Notes under the pieces: model-generated
What the model was told of the DNA's origin: nothing
The model's input: the letters and a program-made list of their open reading frames with translations, nothing else
Database searches by the model: none
Assembly (NCBI RefSeq): GCF_023704175.1
Contig: NZ_CP084530.1
Location: forward strand, 2,254,001-2,318,000
Length of the DNA: 64,000 nt
From: Paenibacillus sp. YPG26
GTDB taxonomy: Bacteria; Bacillota; Bacilli; Paenibacillales; Paenibacillaceae
Direction: 5' to 3'
Program-made: the position numbers and the translations under genes
Part shown: piece by piece, positions 53,842 through 62,781 of the stretch
Layout of the letters: every line of letters starts with the position of its first letter
Position numbering within the stretch: the first letter of the stretch is position 1

Positions 53842-54895
53842 GAGCCACCTTGTCCTTCTCCGGAGCTTCAGGATTATCCATCTTCACGGCCGAGCCGGAC
53901 TGGTAAATGCTTCGGACAATGTCGTCTGTATTCGTCTCAATGATCTTGATATCTGTAATATCGGCCTGCCCTACCACACGGCCAAGTACATCAGAGACAT
54001 TAATCTCAAGCGGAATCCAGACCTTCGCATTCAGGTCGTTCTCAGCCGACCATTTCACCGGAAGCTCCTGTGTCCAGGCTTCGAGCTGAGACAACCTTGT
54101 GCTGCGCCCGAATTGGAACAACACCTCGCGTCCTGTACCCCAGCGGTTCTTGAGCTCCTCAAGCCCGCCGTCATAAATGATCCGTCCATCATCAAGCATA
54201 ATAACCCGGGAGCAGAGGGCTTCAATATCCTGCAGATCATGAGTGGTCAGCAGAATGGTTGTTCCATGCTCGCGGTTCATGTCTCTCAGGAAGTCCCTGA
54301 TCTCGGATTTGACCACAATATCAAGGCCTATAGTGGGCTCGTCCAGAAACACTATAGAAGGATTATGAAGCAGTGCGGCAACCAGTTCACAGCGCATTCG
54401 CTGACCAAGACTAAGCTTGCGGACGGGCCGACTGAGCAGATCCTGAAGCTGAAGTCGCTCCACCAGTTCATCCAGCCGCTTCTTGAAGTCCTGCTCTGGA
54501 ACTTGGTACACTTTGCGCAGCAGCTGAAAGGATTCGATCACTCCAATATCCCACCACAGCTGGCTGCGCTGACCAAAGACAACGCCTATATTCTTAACGA
54601 ACTTCTCCCTCTCCTGATAAGGAACGTACCCACCCACAGACAGATGGCCTGAGGTAGGCACCAGAATGCCTGTCAGCATCTTGATGGTCGTCGACTTGCC
54701 AGCCCCGTTCTCTCCGATATATCCGCATATTTCACCCTCCGGGATCTGAAAAGAGATATCCTTAACCGCGGTCACTTCCTGGTATCTGCGTTTGAATAAA
54801 TCCTGAAAGGCTCCTTTCAGACCCTCGCGGTTACGCTGTACTTTGAATGTTTTTCTTAAATCCTCAACCTCGATAGCTAACAATGAACTCACCAA
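53834..54895 (-). CDS. ABC transporter ATPase, drug/polysaccharide exporter type
   Basis: A 353-residue ATPase: Walker A GENGAGKSTTIKMLTG, signature LSLGQRMRCELVAALLH, Walker B IVFLDEPTIGLD, switch His in LLTTHDLQDIEAL. A C-terminal extension of about 90 residues ends the protein (KVWIPLEINVSDVLGRVVG). It couples ATP hydrolysis to the two ABC-2 permeases. This DUF990-linked ATPase type is typical of Firmicutes and actinomycete exporters of unknown substrate. Start uncertain: TTG 54895, GTG 54892 or TTG 54883 (best ribosome site GGTGAG). Confidence 0.9.
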   Translation of the reverse strand: MVSSLLAIEVEDLRKTFKVQRNREGLKGAFQDLFKRRYQEVTAVKDISFQIPEGEICGYIGENGAGKSTTIKMLTGILVPTSGHLSVGGYVPYQEREKFVKNIGVVFGQRSQLWWDIGVIESFQLLRKVYQVPEQDFKKRLDELVERLQLQDLLSRPVRKLSLGQRMRCELVAALLHNPSIVFLDEPTIGLDIVVKSEIRDFLRDMNREHGTTILLTTHDLQDIEALCSRVIMLDDGRIIYDGGLEELKNRWGTGREVLFQFGRSTRLSQLEAWTQELPVKWSAENDLNAKVWIPLEINVSDVLGRVVGQADITDIKIIETNTDDIVRSIYQSGSAVKMDNPEAPEKDKVAHV

Positions 54896-55015
54896 CTCTC
54901 TGTTATTGTTCCAGTATGAAATTATAGTGCAATCCTCTCAAAAGTACCACCTATTCAGACAATTCGGGAACAATATCCCAGCATGTGGAGCTCATCCAAT
55001 TAGATTACCTGAGAC

Positions 55016-55058
55016 TAAAAAAGAAACCGTTCCTTGGGTTAAATGCTTCAGGGAACGG
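55016..55058 (-). terminator. Terminator of polysaccharide deacetylase gene
   Basis: CCGTTCC (55027-55033) pairs with GGAACGG (55052-55058), and the minus strand runs into TTTCTTTTTT. Confidence 0.75.
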
Positions 55059-55116
55059 CCCATGGGTGTTAATCACTGAAAATGAGTTCTCAAACTATGC
55101 TTCATCATCTGCTTCC

Positions 55117-56352
55117 CTAGCGGACATCATGCCAAAAGTTAACAGGTGTCATCTCCGGCGTGATCAGCTCAAAGCTGTAGCCTTCACGCTTAAGCTCGGC
55201 AAGGACACTCGGCAGCACCTTCAGCGTCTCCGCCTGATCATGGAACAGAATAATAGGCTTAATTCCCTTCTTATGCAGTGCATGAACCTGATTCATTACC
55301 CGATTATAAACAGCCTTGCTGTTGCTCTTGTACTTCCAGTCCTCAGAATCCACATTCCAGTCCCATAGGTGATAGCCATGGCTGATTAGCTTATCCCGGT
55401 AAGATTGGACCAGATATGGCTTGCTGCCATAAGGAGGGCGAATAAGCTTGGATTTCACCTTAGCGGCGCGGTATAGATGCTCATTATCAGCATCCATTTC
55501 TTGCAAGGCCGCCGCGGGAGACAGGTAGAACTTCGACTTGATATGTGTCATCCCATGCAAGGCAGGCTGATGGCCTTCCTGAACCAGTCTTTTGACGGAA
55601 GTGGAATAAGTATCAATATGATTGCCTAACATGAAAAAGGTCGCTTTGGCCTCGTATTTATTAAGGATATCCAGCAGCTGATCTGTGTGTGCGGTTGGAC
55701 CATCATCAAAAGAAAGATACACCGGTTGCTTAGCAGGCTTATCCTTCTGTTCCTGTCCTTTCCGCCCTTTTTGTCCTTTCTGTTCCTGCTCCTTCTTCAG
55801 CTTCTCTTTTCTTGCCTCCTCGGCCTTAATCTTCCTCTCAGCCTCTATCTCTTGGTCCAACCTGTCATTCTTCTCTTTGTTCTTCACCACAGCGTCCTGA
55901 TTCTGCTGGACGAATATATCGTCTGTCTGCACACCCGGAGCATTGATGAGTCTCAGCAACCTGGACTCTGCCTGATAAGTGACTAGGTACCCGAATTCTC
56001 TAGCAATCAGGGCCACAGGGACCAGGGTCTTCCCGGATTGGACGGGTAGCTTAATCTCAATAGCAGAACCATCTGTCTTGATCATGATCCCGGCTGGTGG
56101 CTTCAAAGTAATACTCGTGTAATTTGCGTCCGTTAACGCAATGTCATCCGGTGTACCCGCGACCTGCACACTTAGAACAGCAGCAAGGTCTCTGACGGGC
56201 ATATAGTAGCTCCCTTCAATCAGCTCCGGCTGAATATCTGATACATGGTCATTCACACCAAGAAGGGCGGTATGATTACCCGCTGCCGCCGCGGTCTGTA
56301 CGACAGCCATACAGAATACAATTATAATCATCAAAGTCAGCTTTTTGTACAT
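55117..56352 (-). CDS. Polysaccharide deacetylase with copper-amine-oxidase-like stalk domain
   Basis: A 411-residue secreted enzyme. A signal peptide (residues 1-24) is followed by a copper-amine-oxidase-N-like domain (about 42-137, PVRDLAAVL...LVPVALIAREFGY), a charged coiled region (155-205, rich in Lys/Glu/Gln), then a NodB domain. Catalytic Asp216-Asp217 (SFDDGP), metal His266 and His270 (HGMTH), RPPYG 305-309, WNVDSEDW and the final FHD are all present. It deacetylates GlcNAc or MurNAc in the wall. Single gene with its own terminator. Confidence 0.93.
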   Translation of the reverse strand: MYKKLTLMIIIVFCMAVVQTAAAAGNHTALLGVNDHVSDIQPELIEGSYYMPVRDLAAVLSVQVAGTPDDIALTDANYTSITLKPPAGIMIKTDGSAIEIKLPVQSGKTLVPVALIAREFGYLVTYQAESRLLRLINAPGVQTDDIFVQQNQDAVVKNKEKNDRLDQEIEAERKIKAEEARKEKLKKEQEQKGQKGRKGQEQKDKPAKQPVYLSFDDGPTAHTDQLLDILNKYEAKATFFMLGNHIDTYSTSVKRLVQEGHQPALHGMTHIKSKFYLSPAAALQEMDADNEHLYRAAKVKSKLIRPPYGSKPYLVQSYRDKLISHGYHLWDWNVDSEDWKYKSNSKAVYNRVMNQVHALHKKGIKPIILFHDQAETLKVLPSVLAELKREGYSFELITPEMTPVNFWHDVR

Positions 56353-56437
56353 GAACCCGATTCCTCCGATTCTATCACTATTAATCTACCCCATTAATTT
56401 ATACCATTTCATAGAATATGGGTAGAGTCATGACAAC

Positions 56438-56482
56438 AAGGACGTCTGAACTGCTATATAACTGGCAGCTCGGACGCCCTTC
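56438..56482 (-). terminator. Hairpin after epimerase gene
   Basis: AAGGaCGTCtGAaCTGC pairs with GCAGcTCgGACGcCCTT with three mismatches, about 50 bp after the stop. T-run weak. Confidence 0.55.
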
Positions 56483-56531
56483 TGTTGGCAAATCCGCAAA
56501 TGATTAAATGTCTAGACATGCTGTAGCCAAT

Positions 56532-57452
56532 CTATGTTCTAGACCTATACCAATCCAATGTTCTTGCTATGGATTCCTCCATTGGGGTCGCATTTATCCC
56601 GAACTTCAAGCTGAACTTGCTGCTGTCTACAATAAAATCGTTCTCAAATTGATAGAGCATTTCAATGCTCTCGCGGGCAGCTGGAATAAAGAGTCCGCCG
56701 ATCCTAAGCATGGTTCTTCCCATCGGCTGAATGCTGCCTTCAGTACCAAGCGATGCACCCACAAGCTTCGCGAACTGACGGGTAGTCACCGCAGGGGCAT
56801 TTGGAACATGCCAGACTTCACCAAATGCCTCTTCACAAGACCCAAGCGTAACCAATGCGCTGCCAAAATCCCCTATGTACGTATACGTATGTGTGGTATC
56901 CGGATCACCAAACACACTAGAAGGCTTGCCCTTCATGATGGGCTTGAAGAACCTTTCTCCCACAGCAGAGTTCAGGACCCCGGGTCCGAAGAAATCAGAC
57001 CCTCTGCCTATAACCACCTGAACCTTGCCCTCTCTATGTGCCTTAAGCAGCTGCTCAGACAGCTCACCTCTGACCCTCCCTTTCTTGGTCATGGCGGCAA
57101 ATGGCAGATTCTCCTTCATAACCGACCCCACGGGTCCATACATATAGAGATTCTCCGCCACAATCAGCTTGGCGCCCGATTCCGCTGCTCCATTAACAAT
57201 ATTCTCCTGCATCCTGCCAAAGAGCTGATCCCATTTGTGATACGCTGGCGAGGCACAGTGATAAATCACTTCTGCTCCTTTCAACATCTGCCGGGCCTGC
57301 ACTTCATTCAGCAAATCTGCTTGTAACACCTGTACACCTTCAGCCAGCGGCCCCTTCCCGCTGGAGTTCACCATGGTTACCGGTTCGCCTCTCTTTAGCA
57401 GCTCCTGCATAACAGCCTGGCCTAACGGCCCTGTACCGAGCACAACATTCAT
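56532..57452 (-). CDS. NAD-dependent epimerase/dehydratase family protein
   Basis: A 306-residue SDR-type protein. The nucleotide-binding motif is VLGTGPLGQAVMQELL, with YHCASPAYHKWDQL, and an active-site-like VAENLYMYGP in place of the usual YxxxK (Tyr present, the Lys is not in register). It resembles the NmrA/epimerase group. The reaction is unknown and, lacking YxxxK, the protein may be a regulator or isomerase without standard catalysis. It lies downstream of a MerR gene in the same direction but has a terminator between. Confidence 0.82.
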   Translation of the reverse strand: MNVVLGTGPLGQAVMQELLKRGEPVTMVNSSGKGPLAEGVQVLQADLLNEVQARQMLKGAEVIYHCASPAYHKWDQLFGRMQENIVNGAAESGAKLIVAENLYMYGPVGSVMKENLPFAAMTKKGRVRGELSEQLLKAHREGKVQVVIGRGSDFFGPGVLNSAVGERFFKPIMKGKPSSVFGDPDTTHTYTYIGDFGSALVTLGSCEEAFGEVWHVPNAPAVTTRQFAKLVGASLGTEGSIQPMGRTMLRIGGLFIPAARESIEMLYQFENDFIVDSSKFSLKFGINATPMEESIARTLDWYRSRT

Positions 57453-57492
57453 ATCTTGTTCCCTCCTAAAATCTTGATGAATATAAAAATAA

Positions 57493-57513
57493 ACCCTATA
57501 GCAGCTATAGGGT
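57493..57513 (-). terminator. Terminator overlapping the MerR stop
   Basis: ACCCTATAGC pairs with GCTATAGGGT in a 9-10-bp stem that includes the TAG of the MerR gene. On the minus strand TTTATTTTTATATT follows. Confidence 0.8.
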
Positions 57514-58392
57514 CAATCTTTTTCTCACCGGAACTTGCAGTTCCACTATGAATTCTTCAGGCTTCATCATTTGGGACATATCCACAAGATATTGTTCAAT
57601 CGCCGGTCCAGCCGCCTCATAATCTCCCAAGTTCATCCAGGTTAGCAGACGCTGATATATTTGCTTGCAGGAATCCGCGTTAGGAATCCCGCAATACAGC
57701 GCAGTTATATAGTTTCCTTCAGGAATCGTACTCAAATACTCCGGCTGCTGCCGGGCAGTGTTCTCTTCCCTCACTTCCCTCTCGTCACGTATGGGAATAC
57801 ACCGTTCAAGATCCACATAATCACGGTCAAAAGTAAGCAGGTCTTCATGATATATAGTCATAATGTATCCATCAGCCTGTAGACCTGCTTCTGCTATGAA
57901 TTGATAGAGCTCGGTAAATCCAATCACTGAGGGCTCCAGACCACAGCCTGTATGCATGCGGCGGGAAGCGATTCTGCGCTCCGGTATATATTTAAGTTCA
58001 ACCAGGACATCCGTCTCGGGAATGCCATGTCCCAGCTCCTTCAGGAAATCCAATTGACTGATTCTCTGCTCGAGGGAATCCGCGGCCTGCCTGAGCGAGT
58101 TCATCTTGTACAAGGTCTCCTCATGCTTCAGGATCATCATCGTTCGAATCTCATCCAAACTTCTGGAGCCGATGACCTGACCAATTTCCTCCAGTGAGAA
58201 TTGGAGCTGCTTCATATCCTGCACAATTTTGATATGCAGAAGATTGAGATTGGAATAATGTCGATATCCTGTTGCAGGGTCAATATCTCCAGGCTTCACC
58301 AGGTTTATTTTGTCGTAAAATCTAAGGGTCTGCACTGAAGTGTTACAGATCTTCGCGGCCTGGCCAATGGTATAGAGCTGGTCTGTCGCCAT
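57505..58392 (-). CDS. MerR-family regulator with effector domain
   Basis: A 295-residue regulator of the BmrR/TipA type. The N-terminal winged helix is MATDQLYTIGQAAKICNTSVQTLRFYDK, followed by a coiled dimerisation helix (NSLRQAADSLEQRISQLDFL) and a C-terminal GyrI-like effector-binding domain (LVELKYIPERRIASRRM...PEGNYITALYCGI). It activates drug-efflux or detoxification genes by distorting the promoter when a ligand binds. The epimerase and the VTT gene next to it are candidates for its target. Confidence 0.92.
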   Translation of the reverse strand: MATDQLYTIGQAAKICNTSVQTLRFYDKINLVKPGDIDPATGYRHYSNLNLLHIKIVQDMKQLQFSLEEIGQVIGSRSLDEIRTMMILKHEETLYKMNSLRQAADSLEQRISQLDFLKELGHGIPETDVLVELKYIPERRIASRRMHTGCGLEPSVIGFTELYQFIAEAGLQADGYIMTIYHEDLLTFDRDYVDLERCIPIRDEREVREENTARQQPEYLSTIPEGNYITALYCGIPNADSCKQIYQRLLTWMNLGDYEAAGPAIEQYLVDMSQMMKPEEFIVELQVPVRKRLTL

Positions 58393-58440
58393 ATTGAGTA
58401 CTATTCCCCCTATTGAAGCTGTTCCAGGCTAGGATGGACC

Positions 58441-59061
58441 CTAGCCCGAATCCGTTCTCCCAAGACGATCCTTTCTGGCAAATCTGGCTTCAATTCGCTT
58501 CATTAGCCATAGCGAACCTGCAATGAAGGCCACAATGTAGAGCAGTTCCACAGGACGCTCCATGTACTTGGTTACATCTGAACCAATCCAGGATACTGCA
58601 AAGATCATAATTCCTTTCCCTACCAATACAGCAAGCAGGAAGGAGCGGAATCTCATTCCAGCAAGCGCTGCGGCGATATTAATTACCACAAAGGGCCCAA
58701 CCGGGAATATACTTAGCAGGAATACATAGCTGAACCCATTATTTTGAATCCAGTATCTGGTCCTGGCGACTTTGGGCTTCTTCACAAGCCGTGCCAGAAA
58801 GGAATGTCCGCCAATTCTCCGAACAATCAGGTAAGTAAGCATGCAGCCCGCGACCATACCCACCCAGGAATATAGGAAGCCCAGCCACAACCCATATACC
58901 GCGGCATTCACACCTACGATGATCAGGGTCGGTAATGGGGGGATGAACGATTTCAAGAAGGGCAGCAGAACACCCGGAAGAGGACCGAGAGCGCGAAACT
59001 GCTCAATCCAGTTCTTGAGATTCTCTTCTGTCATATAGGACAGGATTTCCGATATTTGCAT
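58441..59061 (-). CDS. VTT (TVP38/TMEM64, DedA-like) membrane protein
   Basis: A 206-residue protein with about five helices of the VTT/SNARE-associated superfamily. FIPPLPTLIIVGVNAAVYGLWLGFLYSWVGMVAG and the later SIFPVGPFVVINIAAALAGM region match the family, which moves or scrambles phospholipids or undecaprenyl phosphate. The start at 59061 has GGAGGTCCT; the longer frame from 59076 lacks one. Monocistronic. Confidence 0.88.
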   Translation of the reverse strand: MQISEILSYMTEENLKNWIEQFRALGPLPGVLLPFLKSFIPPLPTLIIVGVNAAVYGLWLGFLYSWVGMVAGCMLTYLIVRRIGGHSFLARLVKKPKVARTRYWIQNNGFSYVFLLSIFPVGPFVVINIAAALAGMRFRSFLLAVLVGKGIMIFAVSWIGSDVTKYMERPVELLYIVAFIAGSLWLMKRIEARFARKDRLGRTDSG

Positions 59062-59282
59062 AGGACCTCCAAGCATGTTCCTGTGTTGTAAGTGTTACTA
59101 GCTAGCATACCTCATCCGGAACGGCCTTGTCATGAGATAAGCAGATTTGACACAAGGTTGCCTAAACTAGATGAATATCTGGTATATTAATCTTATTAAT
59201 TGTCAATTGGTCAATTATTAGGCGTCATCTCACTGTCAGCCTGCAAGCCGGACAGAGAATTGGAATCTTGGAGGAACATGCT

Positions 59283-60596
59283 GTGCACTTTATCCCTAAT
59301 ACGATCTTGGAAATCCGAAGCTGGTCACGCAACATTAGATTATTTTTCCTGGCAAATATTTTTTATCAGATTGGAACCGGCATCTTCTCCCTGCTATACA
59401 ACCTGTATATCCAGGGACTAGGATACGGGGATATGATGAATGGACGGGTTGTAAGTATTCAATCACTGGCAACAGCCATTATGTTCATTCCCATTGGACT
59501 GATCGGAGACCGGACCAGTGGCAAGCGTCTTCTCGTAATCGGAGGACTGTTCAGCGGACTTCTGTTCCTTGGGCGCTCCTTCCTGGTATCGGAGAGCAGT
59601 CTGGTAATCCTTGCGGTTCTAACGGGTTTGTTCGCATCGATCTTTCAGGTGCTGGCTATTCCCTACTTGGCGGCAAATATCAGCAAAGCGCAGCGTCTGC
59701 GTATGTTCAGCATCTTCTCGTCGGTTGTTCTGGCTGCCCAGGTCTTCGGTAGTATGGGCGGAGGCATACTTGCTGATCTTCTGCAGGCGCTGGACATCAC
59801 CAGATTGATGAGTCTGAGGGTAGTACTATTGACTGGAAGCATCACTACCCTGCTTGCCGTCATTCCACTCTTGTTCTTATCTGAAGCAGCCAGAGCAGAT
59901 TCTAGCTCCAGGTCTGAAATGGAGCCTGGAAGGACAGGGTCCACAGAAGACCCAGAGCTTCCTGTAACCAGGCCAAAGCCAAAAGAGCCCTCAACAGAAG
60001 CCGCCAAAGATTATGCGTTCATCTCCAGGTTCGTTGTGGCCCAGCTGCTTGTGGGCCTCGGTTCGGGGCTCGTTGTGCCTTATCTTAATCTGTATTTCAC
60101 CAACCGGTTCTCGGTGTCCCTCAGCGCCATGAGTGTCCTGATCTCGCTTGGGCAGGTCATGACCATTGTCTCTATGCTGATTGGTCCTTCGCTCGCAGCC
60201 CGTGTTGGCCCGGTCAAGGCTGTAGTGATCTTTCAGATCCTGTCCCTGCCGTTCCTCCTGCTTACCGGCTTCACGCAGCTGCTGCTGATCGCTTCCGTCA
60301 GCTTCTTATTCAGACAAGCGCTCATGAACGCGGCTAATCCGATCCAATCATCCATTATGATCGACAGAGTCTCAGACCGCAGGCGCGGGATTGCCAATTC
60401 CCTGATGCAGACGGCCTTCATGCTCGGATGGGCCACGATGGGGCCGGTTCAGTCCTATTTTGTCACGACTTATGGTACCTATTGGGGCTATGCCATAACT
60501 TTTAGTATTACAGGGGTACTCTATATTGTCTCCTCGCTGATGTATTTCTTCATGTTCAGAGAGCGGCCGGCAAGTACCATTAGCACAGTTGGTTAA
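59283..60596 (+). CDS. MFS transporter
   Basis: A 437-residue facilitator with about 12 helices. Motif A-like IPIGLIGDRTSGKRLLVIGGL lies between helices 2 and 3, a long charged central loop (SRSEMEPGRTGSTEDPELPV) between 6 and 7, and SFLFRQALMNAANPIQSSIM near helix 10. Substrate unknown. The start is a GTG at 59283 with GGAGGA 7 bp upstream; the TTG at 59268 overlaps that site. Monocistronic, with a strong terminator. Confidence 0.88.
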   Translation: MHFIPNTILEIRSWSRNIRLFFLANIFYQIGTGIFSLLYNLYIQGLGYGDMMNGRVVSIQSLATAIMFIPIGLIGDRTSGKRLLVIGGLFSGLLFLGRSFLVSESSLVILAVLTGLFASIFQVLAIPYLAANISKAQRLRMFSIFSSVVLAAQVFGSMGGGILADLLQALDITRLMSLRVVLLTGSITTLLAVIPLLFLSEAARADSSSRSEMEPGRTGSTEDPELPVTRPKPKEPSTEAAKDYAFISRFVVAQLLVGLGSGLVVPYLNLYFTNRFSVSLSAMSVLISLGQVMTIVSMLIGPSLAARVGPVKAVVIFQILSLPFLLLTGFTQLLLIASVSFLFRQALMNAANPIQSSIMIDRVSDRRRGIANSLMQTAFMLGWATMGPVQSYFVTTYGTYWGYAITFSITGVLYIVSSLMYFFMFRERPASTISTVG

Positions 60597-60610
60597 TCCT
60601 ATGCAATCGC

Positions 60611-60653
60611 ACACAAGGAGCCTCAAGGTCATCTGACCCGAGGCTCCTTGTGT
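60611..60653 (+). terminator. Terminator of the MFS gene
   Basis: ACACAAGGAGCCTC (60611-60624) pairs perfectly with GAGGCTCCTTGTGT (60640-60653), with an inner GGTC/GACC stem. Confidence 0.9.
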
Positions 60654-60696
60654 TATATTCCCTGACAGGTGTATCCGGAGTCAAGGTCTCTTGACA

Positions 60697-60885
60697 TCAC
60701 GACCCGGGATCTTTTCCAAGTCCGGCTTGTCTCTGCCCAGTTGCATTAACCAGTATAATACTGCCCACAATCATAACAAAGGCAATAACCAGGTTCATAC
60801 TTAGCGATTCTCCCATGAAGATTACACTGCAGACTATTGATACGACCGGGATCAGAGAACAAAGTCCTAGACTATTGCAGTATCA
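60697..60885 (-). pseudogene. 3' fragment of an EamA/DMT transporter gene
   Basis: The minus strand translates to about 60 residues typical of the last two helices of an EamA drug/metabolite transporter: LCSLIPVVSIVCSVIFMGES, then LVIAFVMIVGSIILVNATGQ and a tail ending before a TGA at 60697-60699. The frame is closed upstream by a TGA near 60886, with no start codon or ribosome site. The rest of the gene is missing, and the sequence changes character into an AT-rich block. It looks like a gene cut by a past insertion or deletion. Confidence 0.7.
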
Positions 60886-60911
60886 TTGATCAAAGGTTCC
60901 CCTGCAGCTGA

Positions 60912-61796
60912 TCAAGTAGAGAAAGGAGTACACGTGCAACGCTCTACAAATTTCATGATAGTAGGATTGATTTGGTCAATAGTACGATATGCTAACCAAA
61001 CTTCATTCGTAATGGGGTTAGTTGGGACCCATAATTCCTTCAAAGAGCCATTGGATAATTCAACCTTGATCATATCATCAGTCATTACACTCACGCCTTT
61101 TCCTTGCACTAACATTGATTTAATAATACGAATATCAGGTATGATTACACGTGGAAGCAATGGTGGACATTCTCCAAATGCTTCGATCCAAAATTTTCGT
61201 ATGAATGGAAGTTCGGAACTATAGCTGATCCAGTCCAAGTGTTCCAATGATTCTTTTACATTTGAAGAAGATTCACCGAGTCCATCTGGGAGCTCAGTAT
61301 TCGCTGGCCCTACAAGCCGCAACGTTTCCTTTGACAAACGGACAAATATGATTCCAGGTACATCTATGTATGTTGTCATAATAGCCACGTCTAAATGACC
61401 AAGCTTTAACGAATCAACTAGCTCTGTTGTCTCATTAAAACTAATATTCAAGTGTTGAGGTAACCCTTCTACTCGATTCATGATGGATTCATACACGTAT
61501 TCTCTTGGGCCACCGAGCCGGATAACAGGATGCTCAGACTGACTCTGAAATCCAGCCGTTATTCTCTCTAACTGGTCCACAGCACGTGAAATTTGGCGAT
61601 ACAACATTTTTCCTTGTTCGGTGGGTAAAGTTTGCCGCGACGTGCGCTGAAATAAGACTTCACCTACTTCAGCTTCAAGTGCAGTTACATGGTGGGTCAA
61701 AGCTGGCTGAGTCATAAAGCGGAACTTAGCAGCCGCAGATATAGATCTTAATCGATAAATGGACACAAATGAGCGATAACATTCAAAGTCAGCCAT
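60912..61796 (-). CDS. LysR-family regulator
   Basis: A 294-residue LysR-type regulator. The winged helix is FVSIYRLRSISAAAKFRFMTQPALTHHVTALEAEVG, followed by RTSRQTLPTEQG, and a periplasmic-binding-like effector domain follows. AT-rich. It is divergent from a DJ-1/PfpI gene, with a 16-bp palindrome between them, and probably controls that gene. Ligand unknown. Confidence 0.93.
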   Translation of the reverse strand: MADFECYRSFVSIYRLRSISAAAKFRFMTQPALTHHVTALEAEVGEVLFQRTSRQTLPTEQGKMLYRQISRAVDQLERITAGFQSQSEHPVIRLGGPREYVYESIMNRVEGLPQHLNISFNETTELVDSLKLGHLDVAIMTTYIDVPGIIFVRLSKETLRLVGPANTELPDGLGESSSNVKESLEHLDWISYSSELPFIRKFWIEAFGECPPLLPRVIIPDIRIIKSMLVQGKGVSVMTDDMIKVELSNGSLKELWVPTNPITNEVWLAYRTIDQINPTIMKFVERCTCTPFST

Positions 61797-61824
61797 AATT
61801 TTTTTTATGCCTCCATGATGTTTT

Positions 61825-61840
61825 TATAATTTGTATTATA
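61825..61840. promoter_or_regulatory. LysR-type palindromic operator
   Basis: TATAATTTGTATTATA is an exact inverted repeat with a 4-bp centre, the T-N11-A form of LysR boxes. It lies 29 bp upstream of lysR and 82 bp upstream of the DJ-1 gene and could double as a -10 on either strand. Confidence 0.55.
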
Positions 61841-61921
61841 GCTTTCGCCAAATTAAAATGGAAATAAATCACATGGGAATCTTGTTTCTTAGTGAAATTA
61901 TTAATGAGAGTGGGATTATTA

Positions 61922-62611
61922 ATGAATACCAAAAAGATTTTAATTGTAGTAACAAGTCACCAAGAGATTCAGCAAGAACTTCCAACTGGTCTATGGTTAT
62001 CCGAATTTGTTGAGGTATACGATTTATTAATAAATGCAGGTCATCAAGTAACAGTAGCTAGTATAAAGGGAGGTAAAACTCCGATAGATCCAAACAGTTT
62101 ACCTCAGGAAGGAAACGCTGAACGAATCCGTGACCATGAACAATTGCAAAATACGGTACTACTTAAAGAAGTAAGCTCTGACGATTTCGATGCCATTTAT
62201 CTACCAGGAGGTCATGGAACGATGTTTGACTTCGCTAATGATATTTCACTGCAGGACATGATTCGAGAATTTGCTCAATCAGATCGAATTGTTGCAGCTG
62301 TATGTCATGGTTTGTCGGGGTTGGTGGGTGTTACATTATCAAATGGGGAATCGTTTGTGAAGGGAAAAACTCTAACATCGTTCACTAATAACGAAGAGCA
62401 AACGGTTCAACTTGATAGTCTTATGCCTTTCTTGTTGGAAGACCGTTTGCGTCAGTTAGGTGCGAATTTCATATCCGCTCCGATTTTTAGTGACCATGTC
62501 ATTACTGATGGAAACTTGATTACAGGTCAGAATCCGCAATCTTCAACGAGTCTTGGTAAAGCCTTGCTTGAAGGTTTGGAAGCAAAAGAATTATTATCAG
62601 AACGGATATGA
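61922..62611 (+). CDS. DJ-1/PfpI family protein (Hsp31-like)
   Basis: A 229-residue flavodoxin-like protein. The nucleophile Cys128 is in AAVCHGLSGLV, Glu28 in GLWLSEFVEVY is the conserved acid, and YLPGGHGTMFDF is the oxyanion motif. The length and the insertion before the core match the Hsp31/glyoxalase III (type-1 glutamine amidotransferase-like) group, which detoxify methylglyoxal or act as holdases. The frame is open to 61892, but the ATG at 61922 fits the fold. It is divergent from LysR and AT-rich. Confidence 0.9.
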   Translation: MNTKKILIVVTSHQEIQQELPTGLWLSEFVEVYDLLINAGHQVTVASIKGGKTPIDPNSLPQEGNAERIRDHEQLQNTVLLKEVSSDDFDAIYLPGGHGTMFDFANDISLQDMIREFAQSDRIVAAVCHGLSGLVGVTLSNGESFVKGKTLTSFTNNEEQTVQLDSLMPFLLEDRLRQLGANFISAPIFSDHVITDGNLITGQNPQSSTSLGKALLEGLEAKELLSERI

Positions 62612-62735
62612 TTGTAATAAACTGATCGAGAACATTTATACATACGATGTAACCTATCGTTCGTATATTCTCAAACGGTCTCAAGATAAGAACTGCGGAG
62701 TAAATTGGATCCGAGGATTCAATTTGAGATGATGT

Positions 62736-62766
62736 ATAGGAGCTGCATTCAGCAGTTCCTATATGT
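62736..62766. terminator. Hairpin between DJ-1 and AlkZ-related genes
   Basis: ATAGGAgCTGC (62736-62746) pairs with GCAGtTCCTAT (62752-62762) with one mismatch, then ATGTTTTATTA. Between convergent genes. Confidence 0.65.
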
Positions 62767-62781
62767 TTTATTATCAGGGAT

